From Haliclystus octoradiatus (Eukaryota; Cnidaria; Staurozoa; Stauromedusae; Haliclystidae), in NCBI GenBank assembly GCA_916610825.1, contig OU744447.1:21607563-21671562 (forward strand): 64,000 nucleotides of DNA, given 5' to 3'. Position numbers and translations under genes: made by a program. Below, piece after piece: positions 1 through 12,142 of the stretch. The number at the start of each line of letters is the position of its first letter. Within the stretch, counting starts at the first letter, position 1. The notes under the pieces were generated by a model. It did no database searches and was not told the origin of the DNA. It saw nothing but the letters and a program-made list of their open reading frames with translations.

Positions 1-418
1 TGCTTTTGAAACAATTACAGAATGGAGTACAGAAAACATTTTTGAAAGATGCAGATCATGAAATTGAAGAATTCCTAGTTTCTTACAAAGAGGCTCAACG
101 TGAGAGCGTGGTTTCACATTAACTATTATTCTAATACATTTCTTATGTAGTGTATTAAGATGTTTTGTAGCGGAACTATGTCCCCAAATAGCAATTTCAT
201 ATTCAAAATGTAGTTTAACCATTGTATTATAGATTTGTAATTTATGATTTATAGATAGAAATTTTCGTACACGGATTAAAGAATATATATTTTTGGGGAT
301 TTTGCTTCTTACATATTTTATATGAGAATTCCAATTTAATTTATTATCAATCATGACACCTAAGAATTTTATTGATTTTGTGGGGCAATCAGAGCCACGA
401 ACATTGTATTTTATGATA

Positions 419-2086
419 TTATTTTGGTTTTTGATTTCCAAAGAAGATATAATTTGATTTATTTGGATTTAGAGTTAAATGATTTGCATCAAACCAATCA
501 GAAACATTTTTCAATTCTAGATTACAAGAAGTTTCGAGTGAAGAAGTATCATTAGAGCTAAATTGAAGTGTGGTGTCATCAGCGAATAGGTTTACATCGA
601 ATTTTGTACAGGTTGGAAGATCATTTAAGTATATCAGGAATAGGAGTGGACCCAAAATGCTTCCCTGAGGGACTCCACAGCTGATCGATTGAGTAGAAGA
701 TAGATGGTCATTGAAGGACAAAATTTGAGTTCGATTGGTTAGGTACTGTTGGAACCAGTTTAGTTCAATATGCGACAAACCATAATGTGCTAGTTTAGAA
801 AGTAGAATTTTATGAGAAACAGCATCAAATGCTATTCGCAAATCAAGAAACAAACAGATGTGGTATTTTTTGTGAGAGTTGTTAAATTTGTTGTTTAAAA
901 AATTGAGAATGCAATCTGTAGTATTATGATGCATTCTAAAACCAAACTGAAAAGTTGAGAAGAAATGTTCTTCAAAATAACTGTATAGCTGGTAAACAAC
1001 ACGTTCAAAAATCTTGGAAATTGTTGGGAGCAAAGAGATAGGACGATAGTTTGAAAAAAAATGTGGATCACCAGACATGAAAAGTGGTAATATTTTAGCA
1101 CATTTGAAAGTGTCAGGTATGTAACCAGATTGCAGTGAAATATTTATAAGGTAGGTGAGAGGTGAAATCAAAGGCTCTTTGACCAATTTCAAACATTTGT
1201 TAGAGATTCCATCAAAACTAGTGCTTGATTTGTTTTTAAAATTTGAAATAATTTTGTTGACTGAAAAAGAAGAAACATGATTGAATTTGAACTTATTGCT
1301 CAAATTTTCTGGGAGGTACTTTGAAAAATTTGTCGAAAATGAAAAATTTTGCTCTAGTTGAGGACCAACATTTGCAAAAAAAGAGTTAAAATTATTTGCA
1401 ATTGTACTTTTGTCTAGAATTTTTCTTCCAGAAACAGAGAAGTAAGGAGGAAACCGATTACATTTTTTAACATGGCCAAGCAACTGATTAATTACTTTCC
1501 ACAACTGTCGTAGATTCTGCTTTGATGCTTCATAAAAATGATCCCAGTAATTTATTTTTGCTTTTCTGATCAGCTTTTGATAAATTTTAACATAGTTACA
1601 GTGTTTGATCTTAGAATACTGGGTTTTGCAGGTAATAAATTTTTTGAATAATTTCTTTTTTGTGTGTCTTGAAATTAGCAATCCCTTTGTCATCCATGGC
1701 TGAATCTTATGATGTTTCTTATTCAGTTTAGTGGTGATTAGGGGAAATGAATCATTCAAATGTTGTTTAATGGTTTGCTCAAAACAATGAAAAGCTTGAG
1801 CAGGTTCAGATGGTAAGAACCAATTTTGCTCAGAAAGAAGATTTTCAAAATGAATCATATTTTGAGGTGACATATTCCGATAAATGACTGTTGAAGATTG
1901 TTTTTTAAAGTTATTTATTAAAGATGCATAAGGTGCTAAATGATCTGAGATTTCAGTAATTAAAATTCCAGAGCTTATTGATCCTTTGAAGTTGGTAAAT
2001 ATATTATCAATTAATGTACATGTTTTAATGCGAGTTGGTTCAATGATAAGTGGAGATAGTTTGGAATCAAGCATAAAGTCGATCAA
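419..2086 (-). pseudogene. Reverse transcriptase part of ORF2, CR1/L2-like
   Basis: A 555-codon frame holds the end of the endonuclease (LIDNIFTN, ISDHLAPYA with the SDH motif), a linker, and the RT fingers and palm. Visible motifs are SSTSFDGISNKCLK, NYRPISLLPTISKIFER, LFLDLRIAFDAVSH, CGVPQGSILGPLLF and NLFADDTTL. All catalytic Asp residues (the FDAVSH Asp and the FADD pair) are present, so decay is by frameshift rather than active-site loss. It stops at 419 in an A-rich run. The thumb (about 418 to 1) continues in the shifted frame with FLGVMIDNKLNW. The frame is long and open, so the copy is not very old. Confidence 0.85.
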
Positions 2087-2625
2087 TAGTGCAGATTTTT
2101 TAATGAGGTTGAAAGCATATCTACGTTGAAATCTCCAGCTAAAAATACGGTTTTCTTTTTAAGCTGGGATAACGTCGTGTTAAGATAAAGGAGAGCATTG
2201 TTGAGTGTTGATTTCGGAGGAATATAAATAGAGAAAAAATAAAATTGTTGAGTCTCGACAGCTATTAGTTCAATGTCATCGGACATGATTGACAGGTCTT
2301 CACAAACAGAGAATGAAATGGATTGATGTATAGCAATAGCAACACCACCTCCTCTCTTACTTGATCTCTCATTTATAATCAAATCATAATTGGGAATTTG
2401 AATGGATGAATTCTGCCATACTTCTTGTAAAGCAATAAGTTTGATGTCAGTGGTTACAAGCAAATCAGATAAAGATTCATGGTTTTTCAAAAGGCTTCTG
2501 ACATTTTGAGACGCCAACGACATTGTATTGTGATTTACATTAATAGGGTCGACATAGCCTAATCTATTTATGGTATCCGCATTGTCGCTTTGTTTATCAA
2601 GGTCAATACAGTCTTTCACGTTCAT
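2083..2625 (-). pseudogene. Endonuclease part of ORF2 (EEP fold), CR1/L2-like
   Basis: From the ATG at 2625 the frame contains the apurinic-type endonuclease motifs of non-LTR elements: SQNVRSL, then LIALQEVW with the metal-binding Glu, then RGGGVAIAI, and AGDFNVD near the end. The domain nicks target DNA to prime reverse transcription. The frame stops at 2083, just after GDFN. The rest continues in another frame from 2086, so a one-base change in a run of six A's (about 2098-2103) separates endonuclease from RT. An ATG at 2901 in the same frame lies inside ORF1 and is less likely to be the start. Confidence 0.75.
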
Positions 2626-2800
2626 TGTCAAAAGATTGTTACAACATTGAAAGAAAGAATTAATTTGGATTGTGAAAATGTGGAATTGCGAAATACATGA
2701 TTGTTGGGTTTCGAAATGGGAACATAGTCTAAAAGTTAAATTAAAAGCAAAATAATATACAAAATTAAAACAAGATAGATAAATAAAACTCATCGTAAAC

Positions 2801-3600
2801 TTATGCAAAGTCCTCCAAATTCCATTCATTTGCAATTTCCACGGTAATCCCCTCATTTGTTTTGATATAAACCAATAAATCTTTCGTCCACGTGTTTTCA
2901 ATTTTTTTCTTCCTCTTCATAATGCGGCATTCGTAAAATAATTTAGCAGTCGCAGGTGGAAGGTCTTCAGAAATGTACAGGCCAGTGTCTTTTAAAAGCT
3001 TTCTTGACATGTATATTTGCCGGCGAATCCAACTATTGTTGAAGTTGATTAGAACTGTTGTTGGTGGTTTTGTCTTAGGTGGTTGTTGTTTATCGATGTT
3101 ATCGGGGCTAGATAAACATGACGTTTTCTGTCCATGAGAACCACGAGGGTTTAGTCTCCTGGTAGAAAAATCAGACGGTTTTAAAGCAACCTTTAGCGTA
3201 TCTTTTGCCATAGAAATTATCGCTTCGTCAGGATATTTACTTTCATCTAGGCCGTCCAGCCTACAAGGTTAGTTAATTTGCCACTTTTTTCTTTTGTATT
3301 TGCTGCAATTTGTATTTGTACTTGTAGTCGTCTTATTTCTTGATCTTGTCTGCACTGCCTGTCCTCTAATTGATGTATAAGCTCTGCTTGACTGTTGCTG
3401 TGCTCTTTCAATTCCTCAATTTATTTTGATTCAGTTGCAGTCTTCACAATGTTCTCAAGAGTTGATCTGAATTCAATAGATTGCATTGCGTCCATCAAGT
3501 CTGATTTCGTCACTGCAGGTGAACCTTTCGCTGTATCATCTTTGTTAGCTGGCAGATGTGTTGTTTTTGTTGATGTTTTCCCTCGTGTCATTGTACACAT
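2801..3600 (-). pseudogene. ORF1 of the CR1/L2-like element, broken
   Basis: An ATG at 3600 opens a reading frame with basic and polar residues, then a heptad-like stretch rich in E, Q, L and R (about 3420-3300) that would form a coiled coil. A C-terminal part (3211-2801) begins near MAKDTLKV and ends NEWNLEDFA. This order, coiled coil then a compact C-terminal domain, is typical of ORF1 nucleic-acid chaperones of CR1/L2-type elements. An in-frame TAA follows the residues TATESK near 3420. A second break near 3250 shifts the frame before the C-terminal part. The product would have bound element RNA; this copy cannot make it whole. Confidence 0.65.
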
Positions 3601-3784
3601 TTCAATTATAGTAATAACTAATATTAAATAACTTAAATTGAAATCATTTTATTAGAAATTATTCAAATTATCGAGATAAATCTGTAGTGTTTTGCGCGCT
3701 CAAAAAAACACGTCTGCCCTCCACGGGGTCACGGGTATAAAAGATATAAAATATATAAAAGATAATTAAAAATAAGTTACTTCT

Positions 3785-4750
3785 AATACCAATGCAATGA
3801 ATCACTAAAAATATTAGGTAGAATTTCAATGTCTATAATCTACATCTACATCCACTGGTACAATGATTACTGTTTGTCGCATTGATGTTTTTGTTTCTAA
3901 GTTTTATAATAGCATATATGAAAACATTCTTGAAATGTGAGGATGGAAATTTTAAAATGGTGGAATGAATCCTAGCAAGTTGATTGGTGGAGACTGGAGC
4001 AGCGTGGTCTTTTTCAGATGAAGTAAAGGGGGAATTATGAAAGAATTGTTTCAGCGACACACAAAGTGAAAACAAACAGAAAGTCGTCGAAACAGCCACA
4101 CATTTTGTAATTTTTGAACGAAAATATCCAATTAAACAGTCAATATCAATCTTCTTAAGGAAACCTGGAAGGTTTTCGTTGCAAGAATTCGTGAAATTGG
4201 TTTATAGTTTCTGTTCTACTGAATTTTTTTGGATGCTAAGAAAATTGGTTCATATTTAACTTCATTTTCTGTTGATAGCAAAAGCTTCCACGTTGTCTCT
4301 GCATTTTTAGTTGTTGAGAAATGCTTTTCAGTAAAGTCTTAATTTGTAAACATTCATTTAATAAGTTCTAGGTTTAAGAACACAACAACGCAATGTAAAA
4401 TTTAGGATTCAAACGCGCGGGATACAGCAAAGTTCCAAAACAATGTAACCGTCCAATCAAATTGTATAATTATGTTCCATTATGACGTGATATTTTATGA
4501 AAAACATATGATAGATACAATATAATAAGTATACATAAGAAGAAATGAATATATAACTTACTCCTAGTGTACAAATAATATTGATTATAATGTGGCTATA
4601 AATGAATAAAATAGGATTGATCACAATGTTACAATGTACAATATATAGTAAACTTCCCTAATACAATACGTCCCAACCACATCCAGGAAAGAGTTTTTCA
4701 TACAATCACCCCCTTAACTAATTTAAATAGGAATGTTAGTGTATTTCCCG
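3785..4750. repeat. Downstream arm of the gene A duplication unit
   Basis: This stretch matches 22425-23446 nearly throughout, including the shared starts aatattaggtagaatttcaa (about 3812 and 22441) and the shared run up to each stop codon. It is the 3' flank of gene A and would hold the 3' UTR and polyadenylation site. A minus-strand ORF of 88 codons at 4099-3833 is not open in the second copy and is probably chance. Confidence 0.8.
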
Positions 4751-4935
4751 TCAGCAAGCGAATGTACATTCATTGCAACATTCATAGTAGATTACATTCC
4801 CAATGCATGCTGGACCACCACATGGATTTATACAAGATCGACTCACGGCTCGGCAATATTGGCATTCGCATTGCGCACCCACAGCGCCGCCTCCACAACC
4901 ACGTGGTATCCAAGGTCCCCAAGTGGCCAGTTCAA
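4751..4935 (-). CDS. Gene A, last exon: TSP1-like module of a secreted protein
   Basis: On the minus strand an acceptor (TTATAG, AG at 4937-4936) opens a phase-1 exon of two bases plus 60 codons and a TGA at 4753-4751. The peptide starts ELATWGPW, has a glycine-rich CGGG turn, and then ten more cysteines including CECQYC, INPCGG, YECC and the final FAC. TWGPW followed by a regular cysteine ladder is the thrombospondin type 1 pattern; the C-terminal part has more cysteines than a standard TSP1. Joined to the phase-1 donor at 19382 it would make a secreted protein of 184 residues, with the intron interrupted by a BEL element. The equivalent exon of gene B differs at only a few codons and keeps every cysteine except for none lost, which argues for function. 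Confidence 0.72.
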
Positions 4936-5180
4936 CTATAACATAAAGAAAAATCTAAAATGATGAAATATTCTACAATGGTCAATGCTAGTACACTAGC
5001 ATAACAACCCTAATCCACACCTCATGATGAGCTCTTTTATAAAACTATACTTCATTCTCTGTCTTTCTGTATGCAAAAGGTTCATAACAAGAAGGAAGAT
5101 TACAATAATCTAAATGATGCTATATATAACGATTTAAATAAAGGCTATGCAAGATCGTTGATGCAATATCTCAATAGTCA
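4936..5180. other. Intron of gene A between last exon and BEL insertion
   Basis: About 245 bases align with 23632-23870 of the gene B intron. They are non-coding apart from a possible relic exon edge near the BEL site. No other feature seen. Confidence 0.6.
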
Positions 5181-5185
5181 TAACT

Positions 5186-5473
5186 TGTTGCGAAGACTTC
5201 GCCGATAAGTCGAGAAAAAACACCATTTTATTTCTATTCCATTTAATCCGATAATAATTAAATTTAAACAATAAGAATGGGTCTAAAATCGACCATAACA
5301 CTAAATTTTCACTACTTTTTATCGTCACCTTCTAACACACTCTAAATCTAAAAATTCCGTAGTTACATTTTATATCACGGCTTTAATGTCAAAAGCCACA
5401 CTTGTGTGTAAAATCACGATCTTAAAATAATCACAATAATCTTCAGATTACAATCCGATATCCCTTCTGTCCA
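5186..5473 (-). repeat. BEL 3' LTR (left copy)
   Basis: 288 bases, TG at one end and CA at the other. Compared with the right copy it has about 36 extra bases in two places near 5294 and 5340, so the two LTRs have diverged by indels. The rest is nearly identical. Confidence 0.9.
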
Positions 5474-5732
5474 TACTCCCGACCACACAGAAGCAGTGCT
5501 TTTGCGTAGCTGAATTACCAGTAAAAATTTAAAAGTGATAAAATTAAAAACCAACGATAAGATTTCGATAACCCAATAAACTAACAACTGAATATTCATT
5601 TAAAATATTGTTTAATAACTGTAACTTTTAATCAAATTACTAATAATTGTAACTTGATAAAACTATGTTCTTTTATATCGTTTCCACGACATGATTGCTA
5701 ACATAGTAACATAACTTTCGATAATAATAACT

Positions 5733-6236
5733 TCACATAACTAAATCCAACGGACATAATTTTTTAATTGGACGAATATATTCTTTTTCTTGTATTAATA
5801 CTTTGGCTACTCTCACATGTCCGTCCTTTCCTGGGTAAGCTTCTGCCACGCGTCCCACTGGCCATGTACCAAGTGTCGAGCTTGCATCAACGATAATAAC
5901 AATATTACCCACTTTTAAATCATTTTTTGCATTTCGCCATTTTGCTCTTTTTCCTAACGATGGTAACCATTCACGCATCCATCGACGCCAATAATGCCTC
6001 ACTAACTCTTGCACTCTACGCCAACGATTTATTAAATTATAACTGTTGTTGTCAACTGATGCTGGTGCAAATTCTCCTGCCATTGTACCGATTAAAAAAT
6101 TATTAGGCGTCAACGGCGTATCATCTTTTGCATTTGCACTAATATATGTTAAAGGCCGTGAATTTATTAAACCTTCAATACCAACAAAAGCCGTCATCAA
6201 TTCCTCGTCTCTTACATCGGCATTCTTTAAAATCGC
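5733..6236 (-). pseudogene. BEL integrase C-terminal part, beyond the inserted transposon
   Basis: The frame resumes after the 8-base target duplication as a continuation of KRGIYAILKNADV, then LINSRPLTYISANAKDD, LTPNNFLIGT and WRRVQELVRHYWRRW. These are the hallmark motifs of the BEL/Pao integrase tail. It ends KKLCPLDLVM at a stop at 5733-5735, close to the 3' LTR, so no env-like gene is present. Confidence 0.85.
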
Positions 6237-6244
6237 ATAAATGC

Positions 6245-7243
6245 CTAGCCTGCTCGCAGACTCACTGTCTAAATGTAAATTTGGTAAACAGTAGAGTCTG
6301 CTAACTCGAGATCAAAAGCTTGCCTTTGCTGAATCATCACGGGGCGTGGAAAGGTGTAAAAACCATTGTCCTACAAGAGCTGTGATTCGACGCCAATATT
6401 TTCTGGCGACGAATCAGCGAAGAGTATTTCAAAGAGAGGCTTGGTGGGCTGGACTGCAATAACTCCCCTTCCTTATCATTTTCAGAAAACTTCATGCCTT
6501 TCGAAGTCGTAGTCGTTTGGAACATTTGCGATAAACTTCAATGCCAATAATTGAGAACTAATATCATTTCCAAGACGTTTTGGAACTGTCGTAATTGCAT
6601 CAATTGTTTTTAGTTATATCTCTGATTAGTCTCATAAATGTATGAAATGTTTTGGGCAGCGTTTTTATTCAAAAGCTATTACAAGCGGAGAGGTGCGACA
6701 CGAAAACAACATGGCAAGGAAAATTAATTCAACAAACAACAAATACTTTAGTTCAGCTGCAGTATTTAATGGCTATAGAAAGGAAGCTATTTGTTGAGCC
6801 ACTGTTTTCGTTGTCTTCGTATTTTCATTATGATTACTCTACATTTGCTTCGTTCGTTCGACAAAATAAGTCTATCACGCGGTTAATTCAAATTCGTAGC
6901 GGCTAGAGTTTAATTACGATGAAGCATGAATTAATGCAGTAGACCATTTGATCATTACTGATGTTAAAGTCGAATTTCAGATATATTGAAAACTAGAAAT
7001 AATCCCTAAAATTAATTGTGAAATACTAACTGTAAATGAGTTTCAAGTAAGTTAATAACAATATGATGGAGTCGTTGGTCTTTTTCTGGGCTTGATTTTC
7101 CTGGCTAAGCATTCTTAGGGAAAGCGAGGCAGCCAATTTCCACGCCCCGTGCTGATTCAGCAAAGACAAGCTTTTGTCCTTGAGTTAGCATACTCTACTG
7201 TTTACCAAGTTTACATTTTGACAGTGAGTCTGGAAGCAGGCTA
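6245..7243. mobile_element. 999-bp DNA transposon with inverted ends inside BEL integrase
   Basis: Inverted ends of roughly 100 bases: 6245-6345 pairs with 7140-7243. The left end contains GCAGACTCACTGTC and the right end GACAGTGAGTCTGG, continuing inward to CACGGGGCGTGG and CCACGCCCCGTG. An 8-base direct repeat ATAAATGC flanks it (6237-6244 and 7244-7251), and removing the insert restores the integrase frame. Eight-base duplications point to hAT- or P-type transposases. No transposase coding is visible inside: the ORFs 6525-6337 and 6652-6906 resemble nothing recognised. It is therefore a non-autonomous element. Confidence 0.85.
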
Positions 7244-7251
7244 ATAAATGC

Positions 7252-8509
7252 CACGTTTAGCTGATTTAATTAAGCTTTCGTGAACGCCACCAAAATGGGG
7301 TCCGAGTGCTAGATTAAAGTTCCATTTAATTCCTTTATTTGCTCCATCCTTTGTAATTTTTTCTTTGTCTAATAATTTAACTAATTATTTTAACTCATTA
7401 TCACCACCAACAAAGTTAGTACCATTATCAGAGTACATATCACTTGGTAAACCACGACGAGAAGTCATACGGTAAAAAGCTTTGAGAAAGGCATCCGAAT
7501 TAAGGCTATACGCAATTTCCAAATGGACAGCTCGAGTAGCGACGCAAGTGAATAAACATAAATATCCTTTTGCTCGAATCTTACCACGACCTTCTATTGT
7601 TAGAAAAGGTCCTCCATAATCAACTGATGTTTTTTCAAAGGCACGTAACGGTAAATTTACACGGTGTCCAGGTAATGGTGCCATAATCTGACTTGCTGCT
7701 GTTGACTTTTTCTTTTTGCAATGCCAACAATCATTTTCAACCTTTCTAATCAGCTCTCGTGCTTATAATACCCAATAAAATTGTAATAAATCCGCCAAAA
7801 CATGATTTGTACCTCTAGCATGTCCGTGCTTCTCGTGAATATCACGAACAATTAAATTAGAAAGCCATGCACAGTTTGGTAGTAGAATCGGATACTTTAC
7901 ATCGTACGATATCCAATCGGCATTCTCAAGACGTGTATTAGATCTGATAATATTATCGCAATCAATAAATGGATTGTATGGTGATAATTCGCTCTTTTTT
8001 GTAATAGCGTATGATCTAGTCAGTTTTTTACGTTCTTCTGTGAAATACTTCTGTTGACATGTTTTGATTAAAAATCTCTCGGCGTCTGTCACCTCATTGA
8101 CAGTCAGCTCACCACTGTGCCGGTCTTCTCTTCTCACTTGACTATTTCTTGTAAACCTTCTCACCCATGCTGTTATCCGTTTCAAATGACACCATAATGA
8201 GAATCTTTCAGGTTTCAATTTGCTATTTGGATCAGCATTTACCAAGGTAATATCAAACGTTGTCATAGTTACCTCTTCAGCAATCTTTGTTGTCTTTCGT
8301 AGTTCCTTGGTTGCACTTTGTTGCTTAATTACAGGATCTTTTGGCCAATCTTTCTCCTCACTTATCAGAAACATTGGACCGTTCCACCATAATTCATTAT
8401 CTTTTAAATCCTCTACTGATGATCCCCTTGAAGCTACATCTGCTGGGTTAATGCTAGTGTTTACATATCGCCAATTCTCTAACTGTGTTTTCTCTTGAAT
8501 ACACGACAC
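7252..8509 (-). pseudogene. BEL RNase H end and integrase core, interrupted
   Basis: 8509-7763 holds the connection after RNase H and the beginning of integrase, with the zinc-binding His pair in IHEKHGHARGTNH. The Cys pair CWHCKKKK follows past a stop at 7763. 7684-7385 holds the catalytic core: SVDYGGPF with the first Asp, CVATRAVHLEIAY, and MYSDNGTNFVGGD with the second Asp. A TAA at 7384-7382 then interrupts, and the same frame resumes toward [17 protein letters not shown], which supplies the Glu. At that point a 999-bp transposon is inserted. Integrase would have joined element DNA to the genome. Confidence 0.85.
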
Positions 8510-8618
8510 TCTATTCGCGACAAATGATTTTAAAAGACTACTTTGTCGACGTATCCACTACAAAACATTCATGCTATCCGACCAAAAGTACGTTTGTTCT
8601 TTTCTTATGTTTAAAGAT

Positions 8619-10682
8619 TCAGCAATTTTTGAACATAAATTTGCACTCAAAACGGCTGCTAATAACTAACTCCAATCGCGGTATACTTGTCGATTGCAAA
8701 GGTGCAACTTTTGTTTTTGATAATGCCAATCGAACGGTGACATCACCATTGACCATCTTTGTTCTAACATATATCGCTGTCCCATAGGCTTGCATCGAAG
8801 CATCGCTGGAAAAGTGTACTGTGATATTACTTGCTTCATTATTGCTTCTTAGACATCTCGGAATCTTGATTGTATGAACGTATTTTAATTCTGCAAACCA
8901 TGCCTTCATTTCCAATTGTAAATCAACATTTACCTCTTCATCCCATTCGACAGCTGCTAACCATAATTTTCGAATTAATAGCTTTCCTTTCACGACATAC
9001 GGGCTGATAAACCCAAGCGGGTCAAATAACGTTGCAATTTTACTTAAAAATATTCTTTTTGTAAAATCTTCTTCTGTCGGCTTCATAGATGTCGTAAATG
9101 TAAACAAATCAGTGACAGCATTCCATACAACTCCAAGTGTTTTCACGCATGGCAATTCAGATGACTCAAGGCATACCTCTGATGCATGATCTTTTTCAGG
9201 AATAACGTTCATAATTACGTGCATGCCTGCATCACTCCACAGTTCAGTTAGTTGTTTAAATAATACTATTGCTTCCTCTTCTGTTTCTACCGAATCGAGA
9301 CTAACGTCCATATACGTTGAGAATAATACTGTTTCTGCTGTTCTCGGCCAGCGTTCTTTGTTTGCTTCAGCATGCTGTTGAGTGACAAATTGAGCTAACA
9401 AAGTACATTAATTACCACCAAAAACGAGACGATTAAATTCATAAATATTCGGTTGATTATCGGTACAACAATCTCGCCATAAAAATCGGTGATATCGTCC
9501 GTCTTTCTCGGTTAGTCCGATTTTTAAATACATTTCTGCTACGTCACTTTGTATAGCTATCGGATATCTTCTAAATCGTAATAAAACATTTAGTACGAGG
9601 TTTTTTAGTTTTGGTCTCTGATAAATAGCCTCATTCAAAGATAAACCTTTGTATTTAACTGAGGCATCGAATACAACACGTGTCTTTGTAGGCCTAGTAG
9701 TTTTATCCTGACGATAGACAGCAAAATGCGGTAAATACCATATGTTTGCTTCTTTGTAATTAATATCTTCGATTTTACTTATATACTGCTTGTCTAGATG
9801 ACCTTGAATAATTTTACTATAATTAATCTTCTGAATAACATTTTTATCTAACTTTTTTTCTAGCGATATTAAACGATTCAAAGCAACATCATAATTATTT
9901 TGTAAATCTTTTGGATCCGATTTCCACGGAATCCCGATCTCATATCTGTCTTCTGTTTTAATAATTGAGTCTTTAGCAGCCTTCCATGCCACTGATTCAT
10001 TGGTAGACATCATTGCTTCTTTACCTTTGTCGAGTACATCTTCTACTCTCCAGAAATTCTGCAATGTTGTATTAATAGCACTAATATCCTCTATGTCATC
10101 ATTTACTTGGAAAGTCCAGGAGAAGTGCGATGAATAAGAATTTGGATGTCCTGTGTCATTAATAACGCCAAGGCAAGTCCATCCGAGTGGAGTAAGTCTG
10201 GCTACCGGATCACCAGGATTTGCAACGATAATTTCTCTGATTGATGAGTGCAGATCGACATTGTCCACATCTATTTATAAATCAACAATTGCACGAGGTG
10301 CTAGTTTTGGAAATTGCACTGCTTGTAGATGCTTTCATTTCTTTGCCTCAAAATTCCAATCAGTAGGCTGCATTTTCCCTGTAACTTTTTCTGTTGTCCG
10401 GCCTGATATAGGCTTACTGAAAGTCCCGTCTATATTTTCTACAGTTTATTAACATGCTACTGAATTGACTTGACTTTCCATTCATAGTTTTCACTGTAAC
10501 TAATTCCTCTGTTCCTGATAAGCCAAGCTGTGCTGCTACGTCACTATTTAAATACGTGAGAGTACTTCCATCGTCAAGCATTGCATTTACTGTAACCTTT
10601 TTGAATTAAACCCAAGTACCACTGGAACTGTTCTCAATGCCATATAACCTTTTTGTTGTATTATTGCATTCGCGTGATTTGT
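8619..10682 (-). pseudogene. BEL protease, reverse transcriptase and RNase H remnants
   Basis: Read in shifting frames down the minus strand. An aspartic protease core DDGSTLTYLNSDV lies near 10590-10540. The RT start (10268-9408) contains WYLPHFAVYRQDK, TRVVFDAS and SDVAEMYLKI, ending FGGN at a stop. The RT continues in 9401-8619 with LAQFVTQQHAEAN. The palm box reads TYMDVSLDS, so the second Asp of the usual YMDD has become Val and this copy would be catalytically dead even if joined. An RNase H start, VHFSSDASMQAYG, follows near 8820. Several stops and frameshifts separate the pieces (about 10683, 10607, 10440-10270, 9405). Confidence 0.85.
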
Positions 10683-12091
10683 CTATGGTTGACCGTCAGT
10701 ACTCTGTGTCTCTGCTGTTGTTGCCATGGCAAATGAGCCAGCTTCCACTCTTCTAGGTCTTTCATTATGTAGCAACCTGTTGTGAACGGCTTTACAATTA
10801 TTGATATCGCATACACGTGATCTTGGACAGTCTGTTCCTCTGTGGTTACCGCCTAGCATCGAAAGCACAATTTATTTTCTTTCGCTGCATCCCAACGTCC
10901 TTCTAGGTTCATTTCGCGAAAAGCGTCACATTTCCAAATTGGATCATTTTCACTGCATACTACGCATGTATTATTATACGTTTTCCGTTTATCTTTTGAC
11001 CCAAACATGATTCTTTGTTGTTGATTGTCTCTTGTAAATCCTGAATTCAAACCTTTAATTGTTTCTGACGCCATCGTTTGAAACTCCGCTTCTCGTGTAA
11101 TCCATTTCCGTGGTGTATTAACACTTTCTTGTTTATTATTTTCATAGATCCATCGTCGATAATCTGTGAGCATACTTTCATTTAACTTCTTTTGTATTTT
11201 TATGTAAAGGGAGCCATCACCTAGCTTATCCTCCCTGCCAGAATCTGTCAAATTGATTGCCAAAACATCTAATAAATCAGCTAATTTTTCTACATCTTTT
11301 GGCATGCCGACACGAATCGGTTTAAATTGATCAATGTCTTCCATATAAATTGCAATTTGCCTACGATCACCGCCAAATTTCCTCTCTAAACGATCTTTTT
11401 CCGCTTCGTAAGAAGCGGCTGAATGTCCTAAACTCGCAACTGCTTTGAACGCTTCTCCACGCAAGCTTCCACGTAACTGTAATAATTTATATTCCGGTGT
11501 AGCCGGAGCATTATCAACGCATGTCATAAACGCTGATTTCCACGATTGGTAATACTTTTTCTCTCCTGTGAATGTCGGTATCGATATTCTCGACAATTGT
11601 TTCCATAGATCATGACCAGTTTGTTCTGGACCTGACGCAGCACTTCTTCCTGAGGGACTTGATGACACTTCGATGGTCGCCTGTCTTTCAACTCCAATTT
11701 GATTATGATTTGGATGCAATAAATATTCTCTTGATTTTGTTGCAGCTTCGCTAAGATCTTCTAATTTCTCCAGTTCTAAAAGTAATTTATCTACTTCTTC
11801 TAACTTCCCTTCGATCGTATTAAACTCTATCAATTCTGACAAAGCAATATTCAAGCGTTCTTCCGCTTCGATTAATTTGTTCTTTCGACTAATTACTTCT
11901 CCTTTCGATATCTCCTCCGCTATGCCATCCAACGACGATAATTTGTCTGTTGCATATTTTGACTTTGCTTCAACTTTAATTCGTCTAAGTTGAACTATTT
12001 GCAATGTACCATCAGACGATGACGATTGTTCTGATGCTTCTTTATCTTTTTGTCTAGTTTTCTTAGGCGTAGCCTTCTTCGAGCCACCCAT
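10683..12091 (-). pseudogene. BEL gag (capsid and nucleocapsid), frameshifted
   Basis: An ATG at 12091 opens 412 codons: a lysine-rich start, long charged helices typical of BEL gag, a capsid-like part containing IPTFTGEKKYYQSWKSAF, then a cysteine-rich nucleocapsid (CVVCSENDPIWKC, LCFRC). The frame ends at 10853 right after CFRC. A one-base loss there shifts the remaining knuckle, GGNHRGTDCPRSRVC, into the adjacent frame (10868-10683), which then meets a TAG. The product would package element RNA. Everything up to the last zinc knuckle is still open, so gag is the best preserved part of the element. Confidence 0.85.
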
Positions 12092-12142
12092 TACGACATA
12101 CGATAAAGCTAAATACGATTAAAAACCACCCTCTGCTACCAA

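Larger units (their letters stand above)
1..3600 (-). mobile_element. CR1/L2-like non-LTR retrotransposon, 3' end beyond the window
   Basis: Minus-strand non-LTR element with an ORF1 (3600-2801), an endonuclease (about 2625-2083) and a reverse transcriptase with its thumb region (2086 down to 1). The RT carries GVPQGSILGPLLF and an FADD box. The thumb reads FLGVMIDNKLNW, the usual CR1/L2/jockey-group arrangement. The coding line is broken at least four times: a stop and a frameshift in ORF1, a frameshift in an A run near 2100 between endonuclease and RT, and a frameshift near 420 in another A-rich run. It is therefore an inactive copy. The 3' end and any tail lie left of base 1. The clade is assigned from motif layout only. 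Confidence 0.85.

Noticed and set aside
895-1101. 68-codon plus-strand-like ORF within the first element
   Set aside because: It overlaps the RT frame and has no motif; a shadow.
3833-4099. 88-codon minus-strand ORF in the 3' flank of gene A
   Set aside because: The aligned copy near 22440-22830 is not open, so it is not conserved as coding.
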